From Catonia carolina (lineage: Eukaryota; Arthropoda; Insecta; Hemiptera; Achilidae), in the NCBI GenBank assembly GCA_035578175.1, contig JAQMRL010000008.1:62056541-62120540 (forward strand): 64,000 nucleotides of DNA. The letters are read 5' to 3'. The notes below the pieces were generated by a model. It was not told the origin of the DNA, ran no database searches, and saw only the letters and a list, made by a program, of their open reading frames with translations. The position numbers and the translations under genes were made by a program. Positions 11,012-21,072 of this stretch are shown here, in pieces. How positions within the stretch are numbered: the stretch's first letter is position 1; each line of letters opens with the position of its first letter.

Positions 11012-12673
11012 GAAAATTATATGGAAAATAAAACGACGGTAACAGTGGGAGTGAGAGAGAGAATCAATCGTGTAAGATAGAAAGAGAGAGAGATACAAAT
11101 TACACGTGTGAGTAACTGAACAATAAAGAAGTAACGACAAAAATGAAATCGGACACCGGACGTAAGCCTAAGAATTAAAAACGTAAATTTAAATACGGAA
11201 TAAAAATCTAGTGAACTAAAACCAACTAGAAATAAATGAATAAAATAATTAGATTTAAAGAAGGAAAAAATACATAACCCTTAAAATAAAATAAATCCGG
11301 CACAAAAATCAGAAAAACGGGATTGTAAATGAATTGAGAAGATTTTGGAGACAAAATCTTAGAAATTCATTACACTCCCCCCCCTTAGGAAGAGAAAAAA
11401 AAAGAAAAACTAGATCTGAAGAAATTAAAGGTAGTGGCGTTGATGACAAGAAGAAAAATATCTCGTTTTCTGCAGAAATTGGTCAAGCAATCTTTACATG
11501 CAATGAACATTGATAATATAGCATATAATTCAATTGATATAATTAATTGTTAGTTTAAAATTTGATTTAAATTACTCTATCATATAGTATTAATTAATTT
11601 GAATCATAATCATATATCATTAATTTTATTTTGTAAGTATAACTGGTGTGTTTGTATATATTTTATTTTTAAAGAATTGAATCAAGTCTTAATTTATTAG
11701 AATAGATTGTAATTACTTGATTATTTGTTAGTTTGATTGCAAAAATTACTAAAAAATTTTCCTGAACAATGTGAATTTGAAATTAGTGTATGAATTTTAA
11801 AATGTATGTGTTATTATACCTAAACATATATACATAAACATAATAGTAAAATAAATTTGATTAACAATAGCACCCCAAGGATTTGGTGTTAGGGTAGGTG
11901 TAAGAGAATTTTAAGGGCAGGAATTAATAAAATGTATGGAATAGTTGGGATGGAAAAATGTATGTTAGAGGAATTATCGGTAATTGGTAAAAAGAAAAAT
12001 TAGGAATAATATCAATTGGACGATGACTAATTTGTATTAGGAAAGCTATGGGAAAGAAAGGAATTGTTCTGAACATGTGACCTCTTGTAGATGGACATCA
12101 AAATGGCTGAATTGTAGTTGAAGATGGAAAATTGTTCAAGTTCTTGAAGTTTCTCTAGTTGGAAGGTTGTATTATCGATCCAGTTTGTAATGTTGGAAGT
12201 TTATATTCTTGAACGGGATATGTGATGAGTCCGTAAGCAGAAAGTGTCGGTATGTTCTCATAACAGCTGTATGTTGTTTATTTTAAATGTTAATACATTT
12301 GGCTTTGATGTACAGGAACAACCAATGTATTGTAAATTTGAAGTCGAAGTGGTAATTCTTGAAGATCTGGTAATAGAATTTCTTTAGGTAAAATCTTTGT
12401 TGAAATGTGTTATGAAAAATAGCGTTCTTGAGTTTGTTGTAACGACGTTTTTAAGTTGATACAAAAATGTGATAAATAAAATACAAGAAATTCTTCATAA
12501 TGGAAAAGATTGTGAGTTTTTCTGCGTTTCATCAGCTTGAAGTCGGAAGACGATATCTTTAAATTCATGATGTTTTTGTTAGTTGAAAAAAATCTTGAGG
12601 ATTGTGAACTGTTGCATTCAGATGCTGTATTGTAGACTGGTACGATACGCTGGAAGTCCATTGGTCCTCTTGT
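11012..12673 (+). repeat. 1662-bp direct repeat, left copy
   Basis: Matches 15926-17587 at a constant offset of 4914 bp over its full length, with no length change noticed by eye. Only two base differences were noticed (12290 and 12298 against 17204 and 17212). The copies flank a 3252-bp non-LTR retrotransposon. Left flank is ATTTAAAGGAG, and the right end of the copy is GGTCCTCTTGT. The repeat itself is AT-rich and non-coding apart from an 83-codon frame on the minus strand that is present in both copies and not recognised. Confidence 0.95.
11337..11400 (-). other. Hairpin and polypurine-tract-like motif (left copy)
   Basis: AAGATTTTGGAGACAAAATC and the following TT form a perfect stem-loop with 8-bp arms. 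Next to it, the minus strand reads AAGGGGGGGGAG and then TGTAATG, which resembles the polypurine tract and start of a 3' LTR. The duplicated copy repeats this near 16251-16314. No matching second LTR was found, so this remains only a hint that the host block is an old LTR element. Confidence 0.3.
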
Positions 12674-12872
12674 CCCCTCTTACCTCTTACCCCTCCTAGG
12701 GAGTACAGGACCTTGTAGATGGTGGAGGGGCTTGCGTGCTCCCAAGACCCGGAGAGCTATGCCGGCGGTAGTGTAACTACCAGCAGGGCCTCCCAAGCCG
12801 GACAGGTCAAAGGGTAGGAGCCAGACGAAGAAGTACTCCAAAAACGACGTCGTTGGGCCAATCACCCACACG

Positions 12873-15800
12873 TTGAAAAAGCGGATTCAAAGTCACATAA
12901 ATAGCCTCGGACAGGACAGGAATTTTCGGAATAAAAGACTGGACAAACCTAATTTACGATTTGGAAATTGGAATATACGCACTTTGACTGGAAAGGAAAA
13001 GGAAATAGTAGAGGAGATGAAAAGGTATAAAATGAGTGTTCTGGGAGTTAGTGAGATTCGGAAAAGAGGATGTGGAGAGAGACAATTGGATGATGGATAT
13101 GTGCTCAGATATTCAGGAACGACTGATGCAGGACGGTTAAAAGGAGGAGTTGGTGTCATACTGGACGAGAACACTAATAAATTAGTAAGTGGATGGGAAG
13201 CCAGGAGTCCCAGGATTATAAGAATTGATCTAGAACTGTCAGAAAATATTTCCATTATTCAGGTCTATGGCCCAACTGAGGATGCAGATAATAGAGAAAA
13301 GGATTGTTTTTGGGAAGATCTAGGTAGAGCAATGGCAGAGGTAGAGACAGGTCGAAAGGCATTTATAATGGGTGATTTTAATGGAAGAATAGGAAATGAT
13401 GAAACAAGATGGCATGGTTGTATGGGAAAACATGCCGGGGAGTCAGTGCGGAATGATAATGGAACACGTCTGTTGGAGTTCTGTATTGGTCACCAGCTGC
13501 TGATTGGAAATACGTGGTTCATCCATAAAACCATACACAAAGTCACTTTTGTGGCTGAAGGCAGAGATACTCAAAGTATTATTGACTACTTTCTGTACCC
13601 ATCTACTATAAGATATGCAGTAAAGGATGTGAAGGTTATAAGAGGTGCAGAGATCGATACAGATCACAAACTTCTTGTTGCAGACACCAGTTTTCAGAGA
13701 AAAACCACAATGAAGCAGAAAGTCTATCAAAGGATTAAAGTAGAGGAATTGGAAAATATTGATAAACAGAATGCATTTCAGGCTGAAGTGGAGAGAGAAT
13801 TGACTCTAGCTGAAGCTCAAATGACAGATGAAGCTCTGTCCACAAATATTGAGGTTCAGTGGAAAAACATAAAGGAAACCTTATTAAAAGCAGCAAATAA
13901 GGTATGTGGAAAAAGAAAAGTGGGTCAATTCAAGAGGAGAACAAAATGGTGGACAGAAGAAGTGAAACAGAAAGTCAAAGACAAAAAGAATGCATATAGA
14001 GGATACATTAGATCGGGAAGAAATGAAGATTGGCGGAAATATATTGAGTGCAGAAACCAAGCAAAAAAAATAGTGAAGGAGTCGAAGGTGAAGGCTTGGG
14101 AGGAATTTGGAAATGAAATCGATAGAAATTTCAAAAATAATGTAAAAAAGTTCTGGACAATTTGCAAAAGTATACGTGGAAAGTTTGGAAAACAAGTGAA
14201 CTCAATAAAGAATAAAGAAGGGAAACTGATGACGGCTACGCAAGATGTACTTGAAACCTGGAAAAAGTTTTTCGAAGATAAGTTCAAAGAGGATAGGTTT
14301 GAGGAAGCTATCACTGTAGATGTGGTCAATGATGCAAATGTGGACTATCAAATGAATTCTGATATAACAAAGGAAGAGGTTAGGGATGCAATTCGAAAAA
14401 TGAAGGTAGGGAAAGCAGCAGGAATAGATGAAATACATGCTGAATACCTGAAGAAAGGAGGTGAATGCATAGTGAATAGCCTAACAAAATTATTGCAGGA
14501 AGTCTGGAAACAGGAAAAGATTCCAGAAGAATGGGAACAAAATATCATTATCCCACTGTATAAAAAAGGTAACTCAACTGATTGTGAAAACTATCGCGCA
14601 GTGTGTTTGTCATCGGTTGTACTGAAAATTTATACCCGAATTCTAGAGAAAAGACTTCGTGCGGTGGTGGAGGACCAGTTTGAGGAGGAACAATGTGCCT
14701 TCAGACCAGGCAGACAAACTCAAGACCATATTTTCTCGCTGAGATCAATCTGTTCGAAGTCTATAGAAAAGGGAAAACGGGTTTATCTGGAATTCTTGGA
14801 CCTCAAAGCAGCTTTCGATACGGTCCCAAAATGTGTTGTATGGGAGACGCTGGTTGCCAAAAACGTATCACCAAAATTACAGCGAGCAATAAAAAGTGTT
14901 TTTAATAATGTGACTGCAGTGATCAGAACGTGTGGAAGGATTTCAAGACCGTTACAAATGGAAAAAGGAATTAAGCAGGGAGACAGTTTGAGTCCACTAC
15001 TTTTTGTGATGATAATGGACGAAATTAATAAAATCTGCAAAAGAAGAACTGACAGAATGATGGTGGGACGTTGGAACTTGAGGCCCATATTTGCTCAAGC
15101 TTTGTTATTTGCAGATGACATAGTTCTTATTGCTGACTCTGAAAGAAAGCTTCAAACTGCAGTAATTGAATGGAATGAAGAGATTAAAAGGAAAGGCATG
15201 ACACTGAATATCAATAAGAGTAAAGTGATGGTGGTTAATGGCTTGGAAGGTGAAGGAATTAGGATAGATGTGGAAGGACAGGTAATGGAACAGGTGAGGT
15301 CATATGAGTATCTGGGTACAGTAGTAAGGGACGATGGGAAAATAGATGATGAACTAAGAAATAGAATCTCTAAAGCTAGTCGGGCCTTCTATGCAACCAG
15401 AAATTGTATTTTTGGAAAAAAAGAAGTGGGTGCCACAGTAAAAAACAGGGTCTATAAAAGTATTATTGAACCAATAGTCCTGTATGGTGCAGAAAGCTGG
15501 CCCTTGAAGCAACAACAAATGAGCAGAATCAGGGCAGTTGCAATGAAGTGCCATAGAAGGACAGCTGGGAAGACATTGAGAGATAGAGTAAGAAGTGAAA
15601 GAATCAGGGAGGAAATAGGAATGAAGGATGTGAAGGAAGTAATAGATAGAAAACAATTGGGATGGTGGGGTCACATACAAAGAATGGATGACGAAAGGAA
15701 AGCCAAGCAGTATGCAAACGTGATCGTTGGCGGGAGTAGGAAAAGAGGGCGTCCACGATACTCATATGATGAGCACATACGAAGATTGGGAGAGGAAAGA

Positions 15801-15884
15801 GGCATGGCCCTAGGGCAAATGAGACGATTGGCGGCGGATAGAGTACAATGGAGGAAGTTGTCCGAGACTACCCCGACGCTGTAA
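12873..15884 (+). CDS. Endonuclease-reverse transcriptase polyprotein of the non-LTR element
   Basis: A multifunctional retrotransposon protein that nicks target DNA and copies its RNA at the nick. Residues about 28-275 form an APE/exonuclease III-like domain: NWNIRTL (33-39), catalytic Glu in SEIRKRG (E61), GDFN (D168, N170), and TDH (D264, H265). Residues about 495-830 form the reverse transcriptase. Block A is LDLKAAFD (D643), followed by KQGDSLSPLLF (701-711) and the FADD box (746-749). The C-terminal region has YGAESW, a GHIQRM-like motif (933-938) and RGRPR (958-962). A basic linker lies between the domains. The frame is open from 12777 with no stop until 15884. Codon 12873 is TTG, and the first in-frame ATG lies after the first endonuclease motif, so initiation is unclear. 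It may be non-AUG. Confidence 0.93.
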   Translation: MKKRIQSHINSLGQDRNFRNKRLDKPNLRFGNWNIRTLTGKEKEIVEEMKRYKMSVLGVSEIRKRGCGERQLDDGYVLRYSGTTDAGRLKGGVGVILDENTNKLVSGWEARSPRIIRIDLELSENISIIQVYGPTEDADNREKDCFWEDLGRAMAEVETGRKAFIMGDFNGRIGNDETRWHGCMGKHAGESVRNDNGTRLLEFCIGHQLLIGNTWFIHKTIHKVTFVAEGRDTQSIIDYFLYPSTIRYAVKDVKVIRGAEIDTDHKLLVADTSFQRKTTMKQKVYQRIKVEELENIDKQNAFQAEVERELTLAEAQMTDEALSTNIEVQWKNIKETLLKAANKVCGKRKVGQFKRRTKWWTEEVKQKVKDKKNAYRGYIRSGRNEDWRKYIECRNQAKKIVKESKVKAWEEFGNEIDRNFKNNVKKFWTICKSIRGKFGKQVNSIKNKEGKLMTATQDVLETWKKFFEDKFKEDRFEEAITVDVVNDANVDYQMNSDITKEEVRDAIRKMKVGKAAGIDEIHAEYLKKGGECIVNSLTKLLQEVWKQEKIPEEWEQNIIIPLYKKGNSTDCENYRAVCLSSVVLKIYTRILEKRLRAVVEDQFEEEQCAFRPGRQTQDHIFSLRSICSKSIEKGKRVYLEFLDLKAAFDTVPKCVVWETLVAKNVSPKLQRAIKSVFNNVTAVIRTCGRISRPLQMEKGIKQGDSLSPLLFVMIMDEINKICKRRTDRMMVGRWNLRPIFAQALLFADDIVLIADSERKLQTAVIEWNEEIKRKGMTLNINKSKVMVVNGLEGEGIRIDVEGQVMEQVRSYEYLGTVVRDDGKIDDELRNRISKASRAFYATRNCIFGKKEVGATVKNRVYKSIIEPIVLYGAESWPLKQQQMSRIRAVAMKCHRRTAGKTLRDRVRSERIREEIGMKDVKEVIDRKQLGWWGHIQRMDDERKAKQYANVIVGGSRKRGRPRYSYDEHIRRLGEERGMALGQMRRLAADRVQWRKLSETTPTL

Positions 15885-15902
15885 GGCACATGGGGAGAGA
15901 GA

Positions 15903-15925
15903 AAGAAGAAGAAGAAGAAGAAGAA
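15903..15925 (+). repeat. (GAA)n 3' tail
   Basis: GAA trinucleotide repeats follow the stop codon by about 20 bp and end the retrotransposon. The last GAA merges with GAAAA at the start of the right target copy, as expected for target-primed reverse transcription with short homology. Confidence 0.9.
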
Positions 15926-17587
15926 GAAAATTATATGGAAAATAAAACGACGGTAACAGTGGGAGTGAGAGAGAGAATCAATCGTGTAAGATAGAAAGAG
16001 AGAGAGATACAAATTACACGTGTGAGTAACTGAACAATAAAGAAGTAACGACAAAAATGAAATCGGACACCGGACGTAAGCCTAAGAATTAAAAACGTAA
16101 ATTTAAATACGGAATAAAAATCTAGTGAACTAAAACCAACTAGAAATAAATGAATAAAATAATTAGATTTAAAGAAGGAAAAAATACATAACCCTTAAAA
16201 TAAAATAAATCCGGCACAAAAATCAGAAAAACGGGATTGTAAATGAATTGAGAAGATTTTGGAGACAAAATCTTAGAAATTCATTACACTCCCCCCCCTT
16301 AGGAAGAGAAAAAAAAAGAAAAACTAGATCTGAAGAAATTAAAGGTAGTGGCGTTGATGACAAGAAGAAAAATATCTCGTTTTCTGCAGAAATTGGTCAA
16401 GCAATCTTTACATGCAATGAACATTGATAATATAGCATATAATTCAATTGATATAATTAATTGTTAGTTTAAAATTTGATTTAAATTACTCTATCATATA
16501 GTATTAATTAATTTGAATCATAATCATATATCATTAATTTTATTTTGTAAGTATAACTGGTGTGTTTGTATATATTTTATTTTTAAAGAATTGAATCAAG
16601 TCTTAATTTATTAGAATAGATTGTAATTACTTGATTATTTGTTAGTTTGATTGCAAAAATTACTAAAAAATTTTCCTGAACAATGTGAATTTGAAATTAG
16701 TGTATGAATTTTAAAATGTATGTGTTATTATACCTAAACATATATACATAAACATAATAGTAAAATAAATTTGATTAACAATAGCACCCCAAGGATTTGG
16801 TGTTAGGGTAGGTGTAAGAGAATTTTAAGGGCAGGAATTAATAAAATGTATGGAATAGTTGGGATGGAAAAATGTATGTTAGAGGAATTATCGGTAATTG
16901 GTAAAAAGAAAAATTAGGAATAATATCAATTGGACGATGACTAATTTGTATTAGGAAAGCTATGGGAAAGAAAGGAATTGTTCTGAACATGTGACCTCTT
17001 GTAGATGGACATCAAAATGGCTGAATTGTAGTTGAAGATGGAAAATTGTTCAAGTTCTTGAAGTTTCTCTAGTTGGAAGGTTGTATTATCGATCCAGTTT
17101 GTAATGTTGGAAGTTTATATTCTTGAACGGGATATGTGATGAGTCCGTAAGCAGAAAGTGTCGGTATGTTCTCATAACAGCTGTATGTTGTTTATTTTAA
17201 ATGCTAATACAATTGGCTTTGATGTACAGGAACAACCAATGTATTGTAAATTTGAAGTCGAAGTGGTAATTCTTGAAGATCTGGTAATAGAATTTCTTTA
17301 GGTAAAATCTTTGTTGAAATGTGTTATGAAAAATAGCGTTCTTGAGTTTGTTGTAACGACGTTTTTAAGTTGATACAAAAATGTGATAAATAAAATACAA
17401 GAAATTCTTCATAATGGAAAAGATTGTGAGTTTTTCTGCGTTTCATCAGCTTGAAGTCGGAAGACGATATCTTTAAATTCATGATGTTTTTGTTAGTTGA
17501 AAAAAATCTTGAGGATTGTGAACTGTTGCATTCAGATGCTGTATTGTAGACTGGTACGATACGCTGGAAGTCCATTGGTCCTCTTGT
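15926..17587 (+). repeat. 1662-bp direct repeat, right copy
   Basis: The second copy of 11012-12673, starting GAAAATTATATGG and ending GGTCCTCTTGT. It continues into unique DNA (TGAAAAGACAGC) instead of the retrotransposon. The near-identity of the two copies suggests the duplication is very young, or that it is an assembly effect. Confidence 0.95.
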
Positions 17588-20570
17588 TGAAAAGACAGCT
17601 GATGGTTGAGTAAAGTGGGTGAAAAAATTCTTAGGAAAAATATACAGGAATACTTGGGTATGACCTAGGAATTGATTAAATTAGGGATATGGATGCTTTA
17701 GAAATAATTGTGTCAAGAATAGGTATGGCATGTATGTTATGAAGTACATTATTGGAAGTTGGATAAACAGCATGAGGAAGCATAAGGGAAATTTTGATGA
17801 GTATGATAATTTTTGGAAGGAAAACTCGTGTGAATAGGTCGTATGAGAATACTAATGGATGGAGTGTACTATTTTACAAAAAGAAAATTTGTCTTTTGAA
17901 ATGGAAATTAAAATAACCTAATTAATGTTTTTAGAAACACATTGTAACCAGATAAAAGTATTTTGTATAGTACTATATTTATCTGTAAAGATTTATTAAC
18001 TTTAATAATAGTTTGTTTTAAATTGTGCAAATTATTTTATGGATCAAATGAAAGTTTTATAAGTTAATTAATTTTGTAATTTCATCAACATAGTTGAAGT
18101 TAAACGAGTATGGCAGTATTATAAAAATGTTATAAGTTGGTATTTACTATTAGTACAAAAGAATAGGTCACTTGAGCATCTACCATATGAGCAGAGAATG
18201 AGATATAATTGTAAAATAGCATTTATGAGTTAAAAACATGGACGGAAGAGTAAAATATAAGATTTAGCTTGATATGAATATAATATAAAAATGTTAATTG
18301 GTGTTTTAAATATACTCTGTAACTTAATTCTAACTTAAATACTAGCTTATGAGAATATAATGTAATAAATTCGACGTGTCGCAGTGATCGTTGTTGTATA
18401 GTTGAAAGATTACGAAAAAGTTTTTTTTTTTTTTTTTTTTTTTAATTGTAATATTTTTAAGTTAAAAGTCCAAAGGAAAATTATTTTTCTAATATATTTA
18501 TTGAACGTTAAAAGTTCCACTTGTAATAATTGTTTTTCCATGACAACGCGTAAAACAAAATTTGTTGTATGACAAAAGTAACTGTTGTAATAAATGTTTA
18601 TTTACGAGAAATCTTCTTATTAACACTAATTTTTTTTGTGATTGTAAAAGTTCTTTTGCGATCAATGTTTATATGAGAAAATGATTGTTTAATTTAAAAA
18701 AAATATTATGTAATAGTCTTTAAAATAGTTGTTTTCGTGTGATAGGTCTTTGTTACACTGATTATTTTCACTGTAATAAATATTGTTTCAATAAATTTTC
18801 GCGAACATTTAACTGTATTATGTAAAAAGAAGTTTGGTCATTGATTTTGTAAAATGTAAAAAGAAGTTTGGTCATTGATTTTGTAAAAATGTATTCTGGT
18901 ACGTAGGTAAACCTGGTAACTGTAGATTGATGATCTCTGACGGATGATCATAGCTGACAGGAACTTAGTAGGATGCTGGTAGTTGAAAAACAAGATTGGT
19001 CACTGCGTTTGTCGGCTCTCTTAATGACTAATGGTGTATGACTCACTTGATCTGCGGTGATTCTGGGAGTACTCAGGAAAAGTCTCCATCTGTTGACAAG
19101 TTAAAAGCAAATTAAGCTTACAAAAATAATATATTTGTTAATATGTGTTCCTAACAAGCTTTGTTGTAGTAAAAAATCATCGTAGAGGGAAATAATTATT
19201 AAATACATGAATAAATAATTAATGATTATAAATAAATATATGTATAATGACAAGTGATTATAAGTTTATAAGATTATAAGTATATAAGATGATAAGTCGT
19301 GAGGAGTACATTTACATACTAGTTTAGAAAAATTATCCCATTGTAATGCGCAAAACAAAAAATTATCTGTAGACTGTGAACTATTTTGTAATAAAAATCT
19401 ACTATGTTCTCCTTAAACAGGAAGCATCAATCAATAGTCTAACTAATCTATTAATATTTATTTCATCGCTTAAAAACTAAAACTCTTCTTGAGTAAATAC
19501 TGTCTTACAAACTAAAGTTCTTGCTGAATAAATATATCGTCTTAAAGTCTAAAGTAGAAAATGAAATCAACTGAAAACGTAGTACTGACTGAATAGCACA
19601 TACATTACTACACCTAGCCAGAACCTAGGCATAGAGGGCACAAGGCTCCTTTCCAGCGATGCCAGAAACCATGACTTCCTTGTACTTGAAGTTTGAGATG
19701 AGAAAATATAAAAACAGTAATATACTTATAACTAAAATGCTTGTAGTGTAACTTGTAACTCATAAAATCATAATTCCTTAACCTAATATTCAATAATAAT
19801 CATTCATATAATATAATATCAATTATTTAACGGGTGACTGCTGAAGATTAAAAACATTGCGCTGAAGGTGATGCACTAATGTAACTATGTCTAGCCAGAT
19901 CCTAGACACAGAGGGCACAAGGTTCCTTTCTGGCGGATGCCAGAAACCGTGACTTCCTTGTACTTGAGATTCATAAATAATAAAATAATAAAATCATCCA
20001 TCGTTGGAGTGGCTTAAAAACTAAAGTGAAGGCTGAAAATAATCTTATAACTAACTTAAATCTAATTATGTTGTAGTAAAATCTGAGAACAGCAATGTAA
20101 AATGAATGTATTTAGAAGTAGAAGGAATGGAATGGGATAAACTCACGACAAATGCTAAAAACAAATTAATAGGGAAAGTAAGGGCATGGATATAAGGAAA
20201 AAATAAAATAAACAAAATGAGCATACAAGGTGTTTACAAAGGTAGGAAACCTAATAAGAAGCAACATGTCTTCAAACAAGTCGTACCTCATTCTAATTAT
20301 TGAAAAAAAATCTAGGGATAGCAAAGAAAATCCTAACAGGACATTGTATGTGGTGTGAAAATTTGGAAAATACCTGAAAATTTAGAAACGAGTTTCATGA
20401 ATCAACGGAAAGTTAACTCCGGACAAAAATGGGCAGAAAACAGAGCAAAGAAATCCAAAAACAAGAAGAACGGACACACGTCGGGCAAAAATTTGGAGAA
20501 ACAACAAAAAAAAGATAGAAGGAAAAATGCACTACGATTGCATTTTTAGGTTTTATTTTTTTCTACGATT
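17588..20570. other. AT-rich unassigned block with small tandem repeats
   Basis: A strongly AT-rich stretch with no recognised exon. A tract of about 23 T residues lies near 18420. A ~34-bp unit (GTAAAAAGAAGTTTGGTCAT...) occurs twice in tandem at about 18820-18888. A ~80-bp unit containing GAGGGCACAAGG and GACTTCCTTGTACTTGA occurs twice, near 19612-19690 and 19888-19968. None resembles a known protein-coding feature. It probably continues the block left of the non-LTR element. Confidence 0.4.
19612..19968 (+). repeat. Two diverged copies of an ~80-bp unit
   Basis: Both copies read CTAGCCAGA-CCTAG, GAGGGCACAAGG, GCCAGAAACC and GACTTCCTTGTACTTGA in the same order. They are about 270 bp apart and differ at several positions. 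Role unknown. Confidence 0.75.
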
Positions 20571-20574
20571 GAAT

Positions 20575-20858
20575 AAAACTTTTAGGAAATTAAAAGATCT
20601 ACAACTTCTATTTAGAGCATTTTTTTCTGCAGAGCCCAGTTTAGCGTGAAAGAGTGATTTTCCGTATTTTTAAGCCAAACTGAAGTTGATTTTCATTTTG
20701 CGCCTTTCACTCATGATTAAAATTAGTTATGTTTATTGAGGTTAGTTAGTTTGTTTGTTTGTTTATTTCTAATGTTTTATTATTAATGTTAGGTTATATT
20801 GTTCAGTATTTGCATTGGCAAGAGAAAGTTCTGTGAGTGTTTCACACCAGATTTTTAC
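20575..20858 (+). repeat. Family B repeat, 3' third
   Basis: Runs from the second internal subrepeat (AATTAAAAGATCTACAAC) to the 3' terminus (GGCAAGAGAAAGTT...CACACCAGATTTTT). It ends about 100 bp before the first RBCK1-like exon, in the sense orientation. Confidence 0.85.
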
Positions 20859-20960
20859 AAGAGAAAGAAAGAATTAAAGCTAAAATTTTGATTTTGTTTA
20901 CTTTATAAAATGTTAACCTCGTTAATAACAGAATTGTATGGTATCTTGTTCCTTTTACAG

Positions 20961-21072
20961 AGAGTGTATTATTCAAACTGTCGAGCATAACACACACATG
21001 GAAGTGGAATGTCCATATGCTGATGATCAATATAAATGTGATGGTGTCATTCTTCATAGGGAAATAAAAGAG
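20961..21072 (+). CDS. RBCK1: RBCK1-like exon: end of RING1
   Basis: Acceptor CCTTTTACAG and donor GAG|GTACAA. After one leading base (third base of a codon split with the previous exon), 37 codons read ECIIQ...[23 protein letters not shown]. This aligns with the last part of HOIL-1 RING1 and the linker to the IBR. The exon lies 102 bp after a family B 3' end and just before the intron that holds the mariner at 21221-22529. Confidence 0.9.

Larger units (their letters stand above)
12674..15925 (+). mobile_element. Full-length APE-type non-LTR retrotransposon with (GAA)n tail
   Basis: A complete-looking element of 3252 bp. It has a GC-rich leader of about 200 bp, one long coding frame with endonuclease and reverse transcriptase, a 3' UTR of only a few tens of bases, and a GAA-repeat tail at about 15903-15925. 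The single ~1000-aa ORF, short 3' UTR and simple-repeat tail are typical of RTE-like and related insect families. The exact clade would need a phylogeny. It lies between two copies of a 1662-bp direct repeat, which is the apparent target-site duplication. The uninterrupted frame suggests recent insertion. Transcription would run left to right. Confidence 0.93.

Noticed and set aside
12410..12661. 83-codon minus-strand frame, present again at 17324-17575, as a duplicated gene.
   Set aside because: The two are identical simply because they lie in the 1662-bp duplication. The frame is short, AT-driven, lacks a recognised domain and has no supporting signals.
12893..16054. Minus-strand open frames of 66-134 codons across the retrotransposon.
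   Set aside because: They are antisense shadows of the intact endonuclease-reverse transcriptase frame.
11012..17587. The two 1662-bp direct repeats around a reverse transcriptase look like LTRs of an LTR retrotransposon.
   Set aside because: They lack TG...CA ends, primer site and polypurine tract at their inner borders. The polymerase is the APE-endonuclease non-LTR type with a GAA tail, and the repeats hold no terminal features of an LTR at the right places.
17588..20960. Search for the missing RING1 exon of the RBCK1-like gene upstream of 20961.
   Set aside because: No splice-bounded frame with a CPxC...C.H.FC pattern could be found. The exon may be left of the window or overlooked.
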